A stretch of 64,000 nt of DNA from Roseivirga thermotolerans (GTDB lineage Bacteria > Bacteroidota > Bacteroidia > Cytophagales > Cyclobacteriaceae): positions 930,001-994,000 of the forward strand of contig NZ_BNAG01000001.1 of the NCBI RefSeq assembly GCF_014653175.1, read 5' to 3'. Position numbers and translations under genes: made by a program. The notes under the pieces were generated by a model. It was not told where the DNA came from. It ran no database searches and saw only the letters and a program-made list of their open reading frames with translations. Positions 43,021 to 52,255 of the stretch are shown here, one piece after another; positions within the stretch are counted from its first letter, which is position 1; each line of letters starts with the position of its first letter.

Positions 43021-45726
43021 TCATTCAGTTTCACCAGAAATTACAGGGGCTATGGTTGGTGCAGCCAAAAACTCAAGGTTTTTGCTGGAAGCCAGAAGGT
43101 CTACATTGACACTTGAATTCGTGTGAAAGAGGGTATTCAGGCTGCTCAATATGTCAGGGCGTTCGGCTGGACTATTATTTATGGTACTTGTGATTTCATT
43201 CACTTGACTTTGCCCTGTTTTATCACTGTTCAGGTTGGCCCATGCTGTGTGTATCGCTGGCACTTTACCTTTAGACCAGGTAGTAGAACCAGTTCCGTCA
43301 GACGCATTTAAAAGCACACTTGTAGGTACTGCTACTGTATGCGGATCATCCGGATTATTCGCTTCTAGTTCTATGCCCACACAGGCATCGTTCTGCATAG
43401 GTTTATCAGGGTTGGCCGCAGTAGATAGAGATTGACTATTACTATCTAAATTCCACAAAGCCCGGCTTAAATTGGCCGTGATGAACTTATAGCCCATCTT
43501 GATTACTTCTGCCTCACCACCTGTCTTAACATGCTCAATAATAGTCACCTTATGTTGAGAAGTAACCCCGGAAATACCCATGGGGGCATTCTCACTAACA
43601 CCAGTGAATGTGGATGGTGAGGTAGACAATTGGGAAAGAGCTGTTGGTGATCCTGATGTGCCTTCTTGATACTGAACTATTAAATCAGACTCACCGGAGA
43701 TTGGGATAAATGTACTTGTCGTGATCTTGGCGTATTCAGGGTCAAAAATCCAATCTGGAATAAAAGTATCAGAGGTTCCACCATCACCACTAGATTTCTG
43801 ATGCGGGATGAGACCTTTTGCTGCATCAATGCCTACTACTTTGTGTTTATCATTTGGATTAGAACTTGTAGCTCCGGCTACCGCATCGAGCAGCGATGTT
43901 GGGTTTTTAGTTTTTTTCGGGCTAGGGATAAAGTTCTGCTTGAACTCTTCCCAGTCCAACTCTTTCTTGGGTAATGGATTGCCAAAACTTATGGAAAAGG
44001 ATACGATATCGAGATCAATGGTTAAGGTCCCAGAAAAGTTTGGGCCTTGGATTTGAGCATCTACCCCTAAATGAATCGTGATTCGCGTGTTAACAAAAAG
44101 CAGGTGAAGCAAATAGCTCACCCCAACTGTCATACCCAGGTCTGCACTGTAATGAAATGGCTTATAATTCATCACGAAGTCGGCATGCATATCAAACCAT
44201 GCACTGAGGTTCCCACTAGACCAGGTGCAATTGTATTCGCCACCAAACATCAAGATGGAAGGCAATAAGGCAAAGTATGCCCCCCCCTTAAGATTGATGT
44301 CTCCATCGTGCCAGTTATAGCCTAATCGTGGTACTACAGGGTAATAGGATGGGGCTTTGAAGTTGCTGTTATAACCCCCAAATGTCATGACGTACTCTCC
44401 TTTTAAACCCTGCCCATTAGGCTGATCCTTAAACCATTTATAGAGTCCAAAACCTCCCGTCAATACACAGGCAGGGTTTAGGATATAAGAAGAAGGATCA
44501 AGGTCGGCACCAATTTTTAGTACACCAGACTGTACATTATATACCGCTTGAATGTCTAATGTGGCGCTGGCAATGGGATCTTTTGTTTTGTCATCATTTC
44601 CACCTCCGTCATCACCATCTTCACCCGCCATAAGCTCCGCATGGTCTCCACCGTCTCCGCCATCACCATCTTTAGACTCATCAGGAGTAGGAATTACAAC
44701 ATTGCTACTGCCAAGCAAACCAATTACAGTCTCATTACCCCATTGTACATCTAACATGACGAAAGACTTCACCATGTCATAAGAAGTGAATTTTACGCCT
44801 GCTGCTAACCAGTCCTCACCGATGTCTATGGGAAGGGCTGATCCGAATGAGTTAATGGCATTATTGAGACTGTCAGGGTTATTGACATCGAAATCTTGAA
44901 ATTTTGTTCCTGACGCTCCTTCAATAAAAGGGGATGTAGAAATTTTTTCTATAGGGAGGGTTTGTACGCTCCTGTTAATTCCGAATCCTCCCGCCAAACC
45001 GGTTACATAAGCGAATTCAGGCCCACCAATCGGTGCGTCTACCACACCAAAAATGAAAAGGGATGTCTCGCCACCAACATCAGCATAAGCACCTAAAAGC
45101 GAGAACCCAATATCACCGCGTTGGAAGTGTAAAATGCCATTATAGCTGTAAACATTTGGAGTAGGTTCTGTAACGTCAAAGACTCCTTCTACCGTAAGAG
45201 GGCCTGCTTCTACTTTTATTGCAATGCAATGCGGTATGACTATGTTTGCACTTTGAAAACCAGTCGTTAAATTATAATTGAGCTGTGCCCCGAGGCCATT
45301 TAATCCAATTGTCAAATTACCAATAACAAGGTTTGCGTCAACCTCAATAAAGACAGCAAATTCATCTTTAGGATTATTTACTGTTTTGGCAAGCAAACCA
45401 ACTCCTACCTTTTCAATGTGTATAGGACCAAAAGCACGCTGCACAGGATGCCATATCATGGTGCTCATTTGTGTACCACTCACTGTAAACTGCCCCGACC
45501 AATTCTCAGGCCCACTTGGTACCGCAACAGGGATATTTTTATAGTCAGCTACCTGGCTGTTAAAGACTGTTATAGAACCACTTACTGTGCCTTTTGTACT
45601 GTCCTTTTGAAAAGCCCAAGAGGTATTATCGATAATGATCTTAATTCCTTCACCAGATGAAAAAAGATTTCCAAAAACCGGAATACTCGAAAAATCAAAG
45701 GTGGTAATTGTAGGTTTTGCAGTCAT
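43021..45726 (-). CDS. Cluster protein 1: DUF6603-family protein, 901 residues
   Basis: The frame is open to GTG 45783, but ATG 45726 (MTAKPTITTFDFSSIPVFGN) is the likely start. No signal peptide. I assign DUF6603 from motifs in the second half (about 420-600): VMTFGGYNSNFKAPSYYPVV, PRLGYNWHDGDI, GGAYFALLPSILMFGGEYNC, AWFDMHADFVMNYKPFHYSA and LTIDLDIVSFSISFGNP. The first half (about 1-350) is also beta-rich (GILHFQRGDIGFSLLGAYAD, GPEFAYVTGLAGGFGINRSV). Between them is a strongly acidic Gly/Asp linker (about 365-400: DGDGGDGGDHAELMAGEDGD). DUF6603 occurs in bacteria and fungi and has no known function. Probably first gene of the operon. Confidence 0.88.
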   Translation of the reverse strand: MTAKPTITTFDFSSIPVFGNLFSSGEGIKIIIDNTSWAFQKDSTKGTVSGSITVFNSQVADYKNIPVAVPSGPENWSGQFTVSGTQMSTMIWHPVQRAFGPIHIEKVGVGLLAKTVNNPKDEFAVFIEVDANLVIGNLTIGLNGLGAQLNYNLTTGFQSANIVIPHCIAIKVEAGPLTVEGVFDVTEPTPNVYSYNGILHFQRGDIGFSLLGAYADVGGETSLFIFGVVDAPIGGPEFAYVTGLAGGFGINRSVQTLPIEKISTSPFIEGASGTKFQDFDVNNPDSLNNAINSFGSALPIDIGEDWLAAGVKFTSYDMVKSFVMLDVQWGNETVIGLLGSSNVVIPTPDESKDGDGGDGGDHAELMAGEDGDDGGGNDDKTKDPIASATLDIQAVYNVQSGVLKIGADLDPSSYILNPACVLTGGFGLYKWFKDQPNGQGLKGEYVMTFGGYNSNFKAPSYYPVVPRLGYNWHDGDINLKGGAYFALLPSILMFGGEYNCTWSSGNLSAWFDMHADFVMNYKPFHYSADLGMTVGVSYLLHLLFVNTRITIHLGVDAQIQGPNFSGTLTIDLDIVSFSISFGNPLPKKELDWEEFKQNFIPSPKKTKNPTSLLDAVAGATSSNPNDKHKVVGIDAAKGLIPHQKSSGDGGTSDTFIPDWIFDPEYAKITTSTFIPISGESDLIVQYQEGTSGSPTALSQLSTSPSTFTGVSENAPMGISGVTSQHKVTIIEHVKTGGEAEVIKMGYKFITANLSRALWNLDSNSQSLSTAANPDKPMQNDACVGIELEANNPDDPHTVAVPTSVLLNASDGTGSTTWSKGKVPAIHTAWANLNSDKTGQSQVNEITSTINNSPAERPDILSSLNTLFHTNSSVNVDLLASSKNLEFLAAPTIAPVISGETE

Positions 45727-46045
45727 TGTGCGTTGGTTTAGTGAATCTATTGATGAACGAATAAAAACATCATCCGACTTCACTAAACTTCAAACTATAA
45801 TAGCCTAAGAACCCTGCCTAAAAACTAAGAGGAGGAGAATTGAGCGGTCTTGTGTGTGCTATGGTTTTTTTCGCTTATGCTGATTCAATTTAGAAAAAAT
45901 CTGATAATAATTAATGTTCAAGATCAATTCATGAAAAATCTTAGTAGATAAGAGTCTGATATTCAGTAGATTGAGGCCTCAATGTTTTGATTTGCAGCAC
46001 TTTCTCGTTTCTCACAATAAAAATGGGGCTTGTTACCTTTTTAGC
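45727..46045. other. Intergenic region upstream of the DUF6603 cluster
   Basis: 319 bp between the recG stop and the DUF6603 start, both on the minus strand. No exact TAnnTTTG box was found on the minus strand. A perfect 14-bp palindrome lies at 45970-45983. No convincing intrinsic terminator for recG was seen, so read-through from recG into the cluster cannot be excluded. Confidence 0.5.
45970..45983. promoter_or_regulatory. Perfect 14-bp palindrome, possible operator
   Basis: ATTGAGGCCTCAAT is its own reverse complement and lies about 245 bp upstream of the DUF6603 start, in the only stretch that can hold the cluster promoter. A dimeric regulator site is one reading; chance is another. Confidence 0.35.
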
Positions 46046-48139
46046 CTAAGATATCCTCCCCCAATTCACTGTGGTCTTCTTGAGGGATTTGATATGTCTC
46101 AAAATGTTACGGTTCTGGTCTGTGCTGAGGTCTGGATCGACTTCCAGGATGTCGCTGGCGGCATTTCGGGCTGCCTGGAGTATTTTGGTGTCTTTTGAAA
46201 TGTCTGCAATCAGTAGGTCCAGCACACCACTTTGCTGGGTGCCCGTAATATCTCCCGGGCCACGGAGCCTGAGGTCTACATCGGCAATCTCAAAACCATT
46301 ATTGGTTTTCACCATTGTGTCTATGCGGATGCGGGCTTCCTTGCTTAGCTTATAATCCGTCATCAGAACACAGTAAGACTGGTCAGCCCCACGCCCCACA
46401 CGGCCCCTGAGCTGGTGCAACTGTGCCAAACCGAAACGCTCGGCATTTTCAATCACCATTACAGAGGCATTAGGCACATTTACGCCCACTTCGATCACCG
46501 TGGTAGCCACCATAATCTGGGTTTCATGCTTCACAAAGCGCTGCATTTCAAAGTCCTTGTCTTGCGGCTTCATTTTTCCATGCACAATACTGATGTGGTT
46601 GTCAGGGAAGGCCCGGGCAATGCTTTCATAGCCATCCATCAGGTCTTTCAGGTCTAGCTTTTCCGATTCTTCAATGAGCGGATACACCACATAGATTTGT
46701 CGGCCTTTGGCAATCTCTTTTTTCATAAAGCCAAAAACCGAAAGTCGCTTGCCATCATATTCATGAATGGTCTGGATAGGCTTTCTTCCGGCAGGCAACT
46801 CATCGATGATGGATACATCCAGGTCGCCATAAACCGTCATAGCCAGGGTGCGTGGAATGGGAGTGGCCGTCATTACCAGAATATGTGGGAACTGGGTGGC
46901 ATTCTTGCTCCAGAGCTTGGCCCGTTGTGCTACCCCAAAGCGATGCTGTTCATCGATTATAGCGAGTCCTAGATTTTTAAACTGTACTTTGTCTTCTATC
47001 AGGGCATGAGTCCCTACCAGAATTTGCAAAGAACCGTCTTCCAATGCCTCATGAATTTCGCGCCTTTCGGCAGCTTTAGAGGAACCGGTGAGCTTGGCAA
47101 TTTTGATCCCGAGCAAATCGGCATACTCCTTCAGCCCTTCATAATGCTGATCGGCCAGAATTTCTGTGGGTGCCATCATAGAGGCTTGAGCCCCCGAACT
47201 CACTACCAGTAGCATGCAGATAAAAGCCACAATGGTTTTGCCTGAACCCACATCGCCCTGAAGCAGTCGGTTCATTTGTCTGCCCGATTTCATGTCCTGG
47301 TAAATCTCTCGGATCACCCTCTTTTGTGCATTGGTCAAGTCGAAAGGCAGATGCTTGTTGTAGAACTCTGTGAGCAGGGAAGAGTCGTTAAAAACCTGCC
47401 CCTTAAATTTATCGATTCGGGTCACCTTCATTTTCAGCAGTTTGAGCTGGATGAAGAAGAACTCCTCGAATTTCAACCTAAACTGCGCTTTTTGAAGTAG
47501 CTCGGAGTTAGAGGGAAAATGAATGTGCCAAAGCGCAAACTTTTTTTCAATCAGCCCAAACTGGCTCAGCAAGCTTTCGGGGAGTGTTTCATAAATATGG
47601 GGTTCGGCCTGAACCATTACTTGCCGGATCATCTTGGAGATGGCCTTGGAGTCTATGTATTTGGCCTTGAGTTTTTCGGAGCTATGATAGACCGGTTGTA
47701 AGTAAGCGGCTTTTTCGTTTTGCGTGGTTAGCACTTCAATTTCGGGATGGGCAATGTTTACCTTACGGCCATAGACGGTTGGCTTGCCAAATACAACGTA
47801 GTCTACACCCAGTTTTAGTTTTTTAGCCACCCACTGTATGCCTTTAAACCAAACCAATTCAAGGCTATCCGTTTGGTCTTCGAAGCGCGCTACGAGTCTT
47901 TTTTTTCTCCCTTCTCCAACGGTTTCCATTTTGGTGATGCGCCCTTTGATCTGTACAAAGGGCATGTCGGCATGCACGCTTTCTATGGAATGGAATTGGG
48001 TACGGTCTTCATAGCGAAAAGGATAGTGCTGAATCAGGTCGGCATAAGTGAAGATGCCCAGCTCTTTGCCGATGAGTGCAGCCTTTTGTGGTCCCACTCC
48101 TTTCAGAAACTCTATGCTCGTATCGAAAAATGAAGGCAT
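46046..48139 (-). CDS. recG: ATP-dependent DNA helicase RecG
   Basis: A 697-residue protein from ATG 48139, full length for RecG. The N-terminal wedge/OB part (about 1-150, FLKGVGPQKAALIGKELGIF) is followed by a superfamily-2 helicase core with Walker A LLQGDVGSGKT (about 295-305), DEQH box AIIDEQHRFGV, TATPIPRTLAM, TTVIEVGVNVPNA and QLRGRVGRG. It remodels stalled replication forks and Holliday junctions in the cytoplasm. The gene lies between the gliding/repair operon and the DUF6603 cluster on the same strand. Confidence 0.97.
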   Translation of the reverse strand: MPSFFDTSIEFLKGVGPQKAALIGKELGIFTYADLIQHYPFRYEDRTQFHSIESVHADMPFVQIKGRITKMETVGEGRKKRLVARFEDQTDSLELVWFKGIQWVAKKLKLGVDYVVFGKPTVYGRKVNIAHPEIEVLTTQNEKAAYLQPVYHSSEKLKAKYIDSKAISKMIRQVMVQAEPHIYETLPESLLSQFGLIEKKFALWHIHFPSNSELLQKAQFRLKFEEFFFIQLKLLKMKVTRIDKFKGQVFNDSSLLTEFYNKHLPFDLTNAQKRVIREIYQDMKSGRQMNRLLQGDVGSGKTIVAFICMLLVVSSGAQASMMAPTEILADQHYEGLKEYADLLGIKIAKLTGSSKAAERREIHEALEDGSLQILVGTHALIEDKVQFKNLGLAIIDEQHRFGVAQRAKLWSKNATQFPHILVMTATPIPRTLAMTVYGDLDVSIIDELPAGRKPIQTIHEYDGKRLSVFGFMKKEIAKGRQIYVVYPLIEESEKLDLKDLMDGYESIARAFPDNHISIVHGKMKPQDKDFEMQRFVKHETQIMVATTVIEVGVNVPNASVMVIENAERFGLAQLHQLRGRVGRGADQSYCVLMTDYKLSKEARIRIDTMVKTNNGFEIADVDLRLRGPGDITGTQQSGVLDLLIADISKDTKILQAARNAASDILEVDPDLSTDQNRNILRHIKSLKKTTVNWGRIS

Positions 48140-48325
48140 CGGATGAAATTAATAGAGTTTGTGTTTACAAAGGTGTTCAATAAGAATTTTTTGAACATAT
48201 AAATGTTGTACTCAGCTGTTCAGTCTGTATTCGGAAGCCATTCCACAAACACTGGCCGGAGTATTGACAAAGGTTATGGTTTTACAGAATACTTTTTACC
48301 GGGAAAAAGAGAATAGGCGGAATAA

Positions 48326-48910
48326 TCAATATTTCCACTCAAAGCTATTGAGCAAGTGGATCATGTCTTTTTTTATAAATTCAATAATGGGAGCCAGTGA
48401 GTCGTTTTGTGTGGCGGTGTTAAAGTAAAGTGCTCCTCTAAAGAAATGATGCGTGCTGTCTGAAGTAAAAAATTGAAACTGCGTAGGTACTTCTCCTTCC
48501 AGTTCAGTTACACTCGCAATTTGGCCATTAGGAATACGGATGAGGCTCTCTTCAATACCATAGGCCTTCACATTGTGCTTCATAGCCAGTTCAAAGGCTT
48601 CGTTGAGAAGCACTTCCGGCTTATTGTTAGGGTCTATAAGATTTTTATAGGTGATTTGTACCAGGGCATCGAACTGCGGGTAGGTAAGGTTAATCCAATA
48701 GCGCTCGGCATGTTTAGAGTCATCTTCGGACAATTGAGAATGTGCCGAGTACTGGAACCGATAGGGGAAGGTGTCAGGTAGTATATGGTAAGCGGGTTCG
48801 GGAAGGTCTATTCGATTATAACCTTTGGGTTTGGGCAGGTACACTTCTTTGCACGAACTCACCAGGCCGAGTAATAAAATACAGATGAACAGAGGGTAAT
48901 TCTTCTTCAC
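48326..48910 (-). CDS. gldD: Gliding motility lipoprotein GldD
   Basis: A 194-residue protein starting at GTG 48910, whose first base is the last base of the gldE stop (one-base overlap). Lipoprotein signal MKKNYPLFICILLLGLVSSC (lipobox VSSC). The mature part has the GldD pattern YLPKPKGYNRIDLPEPAY and YWINLTYPQFDALVQITYK. GldD is a required gliding component linked genetically to type IX secretion; its molecular role is not settled. It is last in the mutY-ssb-gldE-gldD run, the usual Bacteroidota order. Confidence 0.95.
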   Translation of the reverse strand: MKKNYPLFICILLLGLVSSCKEVYLPKPKGYNRIDLPEPAYHILPDTFPYRFQYSAHSQLSEDDSKHAERYWINLTYPQFDALVQITYKNLIDPNNKPEVLLNEAFELAMKHNVKAYGIEESLIRIPNGQIASVTELEGEVPTQFQFFTSDSTHHFFRGALYFNTATQNDSLAPIIEFIKKDMIHLLNSFEWKY

Positions 48911-50241
48911 TAAGTCTGTGGTCTAATTAATACCCTAACGCGTTTAATACGCCTTAAGTCTACGGCAACAATGGTAAATAAAAACCGGCCAAACTCAATT
49001 TTTTCTCCGGCCCGAGGCATTTTGCTGCTTATTTCAAGAAGCAGCCCTCCGAGCGATTCACTTTCGCCCTTTACGGAGTCGAACTCGGATGGTTCTACCC
49101 CAATAATTTTGCAAAAGTCATTGAGCGATGTTTTTCCTTCAAAGACGAAGGTGGAGTTGTCGAGTTTATTGAAGGCAATGTCTTCATCATCGAACTCATC
49201 GTTGATTTCGCCAACTATTTCTTCGATAATATCTTCCAGGGTAATAAGGCCCGAAGTTCCTCCATATTCATCCACCACAATGGCCATGTGTACCCGCTGT
49301 TCCTGAAAATCTTTGAGTAGAGCATCTACCTTTTTGTTTTCCGGCACAAAGAAGCCCGGCCGAAGTAAGGTTTGCCAGGCAAAAGTATCGTCCTTGTCTA
49401 TGTGAGAGATGAGGTCCTTGATATAAAGTACCCCTTCTATTTTATCGATGGTTTCTTTATAGGCAGGAATTCTGGAATAGCCGCTTTTATTGATTTTATC
49501 CATTAGCTCATGGAAATCCAGCTCCACATCTACGGCTGTTATATCCATGCGCGATTTCATAACCTGCCTTACCGACAGTGTACTGAAGTTTACGATTCCC
49601 TTTAAAATGCCTTTTTCTTCCTCGGTAGTGTCATCGCCAGTAGTTATTTCAAGAGCTTGGTTGAGCTCATCTACCGTAATGTTTCTGCCTTTCTTTTCCA
49701 CATTGCGCTCAATAAGGTTGGTTACAGAAATGAGTAGCCAGCTAAAAGGACGGAGTAGCCGCTCCAGGGCGAGTAGAGGTTTGGCGGTGGTTTTGGCAAA
49801 TTTTACATTGTGTTGGTTAGCGAAGTTTTTAGGCACTACCTCGCCAAAAAAGAGAATAACAAAGGTAACCACTGCCGAAAGTACCACTACTACTTTGCCT
49901 TCAGTGGTTTTAGAACCTACCAAAGACCAGGTAAAAAACGTAGAGAGGGTAACTATGGCAATATTTACCATATTGTTCATGATCAATATGGTAGCCAGCA
50001 GGTGGCGTTTTCTTTCCAGTAGCCTCAGAATGGCCTGGCCCGATGGGCTCGATTCCTTCTCGAAATCGGCCAGCTGGTTGCTATCGAGTGAAAAAAAGGC
50101 CACCTCAGAGCCTGATATCATTGCCGACAGAAAAATGAGCACAACAAAAGCCACTACATTAATGGCAATGTAGGGCGAGCTTAATTCGGCAATTTGAAGA
50201 AGAAGTGCTAAACTCGGTTCAGGGTCTTCAGGTATGTCCAA
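48910..50241 (-). CDS. gldE: Gliding-associated membrane protein GldE (CNNM/CorC type)
   Basis: A 443-residue protein with apparent TTG start at 50241 (MDIPEDPEPSLALLLQIAEL); no in-frame ATG lies near. An N-terminal CNNM/DUF21 membrane domain (about 25-195, with FLSAMISGSEVAFFSL and FFGEVVPKNFANQH) is followed by a CBS-domain pair (about 220-340, VRQVMKSRMDITAV; VDEYGGTSGLITLEDIIEEI) and a CorC/HlyC-type C-terminal domain (FDSVKGESESLGGLLLE). The family includes Mg/Co efflux factors; GldE is linked to GldD by genetic suppression in Flavobacterium. Confidence 0.93.
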   Translation of the reverse strand: MDIPEDPEPSLALLLQIAELSSPYIAINVVAFVVLIFLSAMISGSEVAFFSLDSNQLADFEKESSPSGQAILRLLERKRHLLATILIMNNMVNIAIVTLSTFFTWSLVGSKTTEGKVVVVLSAVVTFVILFFGEVVPKNFANQHNVKFAKTTAKPLLALERLLRPFSWLLISVTNLIERNVEKKGRNITVDELNQALEITTGDDTTEEEKGILKGIVNFSTLSVRQVMKSRMDITAVDVELDFHELMDKINKSGYSRIPAYKETIDKIEGVLYIKDLISHIDKDDTFAWQTLLRPGFFVPENKKVDALLKDFQEQRVHMAIVVDEYGGTSGLITLEDIIEEIVGEINDEFDDEDIAFNKLDNSTFVFEGKTSLNDFCKIIGVEPSEFDSVKGESESLGGLLLEISSKMPRAGEKIEFGRFLFTIVAVDLRRIKRVRVLIRPQT

Positions 50242-50262
50242 AATATTAATTTTAGTCCCAAC

Positions 50263-50694
50263 TTAGAACGGCAGATCGTCCGTGTCGTCTTCCGGTATGT
50301 TAGATACAGGGCTTTCGGCCATATTGTCTCCACCATTACCGGTGCCTGATGAGCTGCCATCGGGTCTTCCACCCAACAAAGTCATTTCTCGTCCAACAAC
50401 TTCCGTAGTGTATCTTTTGTTCCCATCCTGGTCGTCCCAAGAGCGGGTGGTCAACTTACCTTCAATATACACCTGGTTGCCCTTTTTCAAAAACTTCTCA
50501 GCAATTTCAGCCAGAGGAGTCCACAACACAATGTTGTGCCATTCGGTGTTGGTTACGCGTTCACCTTGTTTGTTTTTGTAGGTTTCACTGGTTGCCAGCG
50601 AAAAATTCGCAACAGCCCGGCCATTATCTAAATGCCTTACTTCAGGGTCTTTGCCCAAATTACCTACCAATATTACTTTATTTACGCCTGCCAT
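50263..50694 (-). CDS. ssb: Single-stranded DNA-binding protein
   Basis: A 143-residue protein from ATG 50694. An OB-fold opens [20 protein letters not shown] and continues through about residue 105 ([36 protein letters not shown]). A Gly/Ser-rich linker leads to the acidic tip DDTDDLPF, which recruits partner proteins such as repair enzymes. Encoded 37 bp after mutY and 21 bp before gldE. Confidence 0.97.
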   Translation of the reverse strand: MAGVNKVILVGNLGKDPEVRHLDNGRAVANFSLATSETYKNKQGERVTNTEWHNIVLWTPLAEIAEKFLKKGNQVYIEGKLTTRSWDDQDGNKRYTTEVVGREMTLLGGRPDGSSSGTGNGGDNMAESPVSNIPEDDTDDLPF

Positions 50695-50731
50695 CTATTA
50701 ATTATTTTAAGAACGAATTGAATGAAAGTAA

Positions 50732-51790
50732 CTAATACATCTCGCTTTTCAAATAGTTCTGTATTAGAATGGGCTTTGGTAAATCCTGAACTTCACTCAG
50801 GGAATAGGCCTGTAAATTCAATTCTTGTTGTATAGAGACAAAGGTATTTAAATCATTGACCCGAAGCCTAAAAAATCGTGCGAAAATCTCCCGGTGCGAC
50901 AGTAAATGCCTGACAGGCGAAGAGACCGACTGAACATGAATGTGATCGATTAGGGGTATATGTTTAAGGCACTCTTCGGTTTTTTGCTGGGTTTTGCTCT
51001 CTTTCAGGTAAAACTGATAAAGTCCTTGCCATATGTCTTTGCCCAGTCGTTTGTGCATAAGTATTTGCTGTCCATGTTCAAACATGAAATAATCGAAATA
51101 GAGCTTTTTGACCTTTGTTTTTCTACTCTTTACCGGCAGCTTTTCTACTTCTCCGTGCTGCTGAGCAAAGCAAATTGTATGGAGTGGGCAGGTATCGCAT
51201 GCCGGGTTTTTGGGTGTACATTGCGTAGCGCCAAAGTCCATAATGGCCTGGTTATACTCGGCAGCATTGTTGGTCGGAATCAACTCATTGGCTAGTTGCT
51301 CAAATATTTTGAGTGTTTTGGATTCACTAATGTCATTGTACAAGCCAAACACCCGGGCCAGTACCCGGTATACGTTGCCGTCTACCACGGCCGTGGGCTT
51401 GTTGAAGGCCAGCGAGGCAATGGCTGCCGCAGTATATCGGCCAATGCCTTTTAGTCTGAGCAGTTCATCGAACGTATCGGGAAAACACCCATGGTACTGC
51501 TCCACAATGGTTTGAGCGCAGGCATGCAAGTTTCTTGCTCGGGAATAATACCCCAAGCCCTGCCATAGCCTGAGTACTTCTTGTTCCGGGGCTTTGGCCA
51601 GAAGCTCTACTGTTGGATAACGCTCAATGAAGGCGAGGTAGTAGGGCATTCCCTGGTTCACCCGGGTTTGTTGTAAAATTATTTCCGAGAGCCAAATTTT
51701 GTAAGGGTCCCGGGTCTCTCTCCATGGTAAATCGCGCTTTTGATGACCGTACCACCTAATTAATTGATTTACAAATATTTCTCTTTCCAA
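50732..51790 (-). CDS. mutY: A/G-specific adenine DNA glycosylase MutY
   Basis: A 352-residue protein with likely TTG start at 51790 (MEREIFVNQLIRWYGHQKRD). Catalytic Glu in LSEIILQQTRVNQG, helix-hairpin-helix LKGIGRYTAAAIAS, catalytic Asp in AVVDGNVYRV, and the 4Fe-4S ligands CTPKNPACDTCPLHTIC are present; a NUDIX-like 8-oxoG recognition domain forms the C-terminal third. It removes adenine mispaired with 8-oxoguanine. First gene of a mutY-ssb-gldE-gldD unit, divergent from the HU gene. Confidence 0.96.
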   Translation of the reverse strand: MEREIFVNQLIRWYGHQKRDLPWRETRDPYKIWLSEIILQQTRVNQGMPYYLAFIERYPTVELLAKAPEQEVLRLWQGLGYYSRARNLHACAQTIVEQYHGCFPDTFDELLRLKGIGRYTAAAIASLAFNKPTAVVDGNVYRVLARVFGLYNDISESKTLKIFEQLANELIPTNNAAEYNQAIMDFGATQCTPKNPACDTCPLHTICFAQQHGEVEKLPVKSRKTKVKKLYFDYFMFEHGQQILMHKRLGKDIWQGLYQFYLKESKTQQKTEECLKHIPLIDHIHVQSVSSPVRHLLSHREIFARFFRLRVNDLNTFVSIQQELNLQAYSLSEVQDLPKPILIQNYLKSEMY

Positions 51791-51865
51791 CTTGTTTGCT
51801 TCTTTACCCCTACTCCCCTTTTCAGAATTTTTCAGGAATACTTTTTATTATTGACCCCGAACCCT

Positions 51866-51873
51866 TAATTTTG
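51866..51873 (+). promoter_or_regulatory. Candidate -7 box (TAATTTTG) for the HU gene
   Basis: Exact TAnnTTTG match 61 bases before the GTG start of the HU gene. A TTG lies only 12 bases upstream of it, closer than the usual 19, so the -33 element is uncertain. Confidence 0.45.
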
Positions 51874-51934
51874 CAGGCCAAAATAACTGGGAATAAGTTT
51901 TTTATAAAATTTTATCAACTTAAATAAGAATACA

Positions 51935-52237
51935 GTGACTAAAGCAGATGTTATCAATCAGATTGCAGACAAGACCGGGATAGACAGATCTGATGTTACT
52001 ACAACTGTTGAGACTCTTTTTGCTGTGGTGAAAGACTCGATGGCCGAAGGGGAGAACATTTACGTAAGGGGGTTTGGAAGTTTTGTGAACAAAAAGAGAG
52101 CAAAGAAGATTGCCAGAAATATTTCTAAAAATACAGCAATTGTAATTGACGAACATTTTGTGCCTAGCTTTAAGCCTTCTAAAGTGTTCGTAGAGCAGGT
52201 AAAAACAAGTGCCAAGGTAAAGGCGGCTAATAGCTAA
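51935..52237 (+). CDS. HU/IHF-family histone-like DNA-binding protein
   Basis: A 100-residue protein starting at GTG 51935 (MTKADVINQIADKTGIDRSD). The family arm is visible in VRGFGSFVNKKRAKKIARNI, followed by FKPSKVFVEQVK. HU-type dimers bend DNA and compact the nucleoid. First in a plus-strand run with the TPR gene, a tiny basic protein gene and rng. Confidence 0.95.
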   Translation: MTKADVINQIADKTGIDRSDVTTTVETLFAVVKDSMAEGENIYVRGFGSFVNKKRAKKIARNISKNTAIVIDEHFVPSFKPSKVFVEQVKTSAKVKAANS

Positions 52238-52255
52238 TTTTGGCCTTTTGGCTAT

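Noticed and set aside
34559-45726. DUF6603 cluster considered as a prophage, contractile injection system or toxin locus
   Set aside because: No sheath, tube, baseplate, spike, AAA+ ATPase, integrase, capsid, terminase, or toxin/immunity motif was seen in the cluster or its flanks.
46071-48133. Plus-strand frames of 60-94 codons opposite recG
   Set aside because: All are antisense shadows of a clearly conserved helicase gene.
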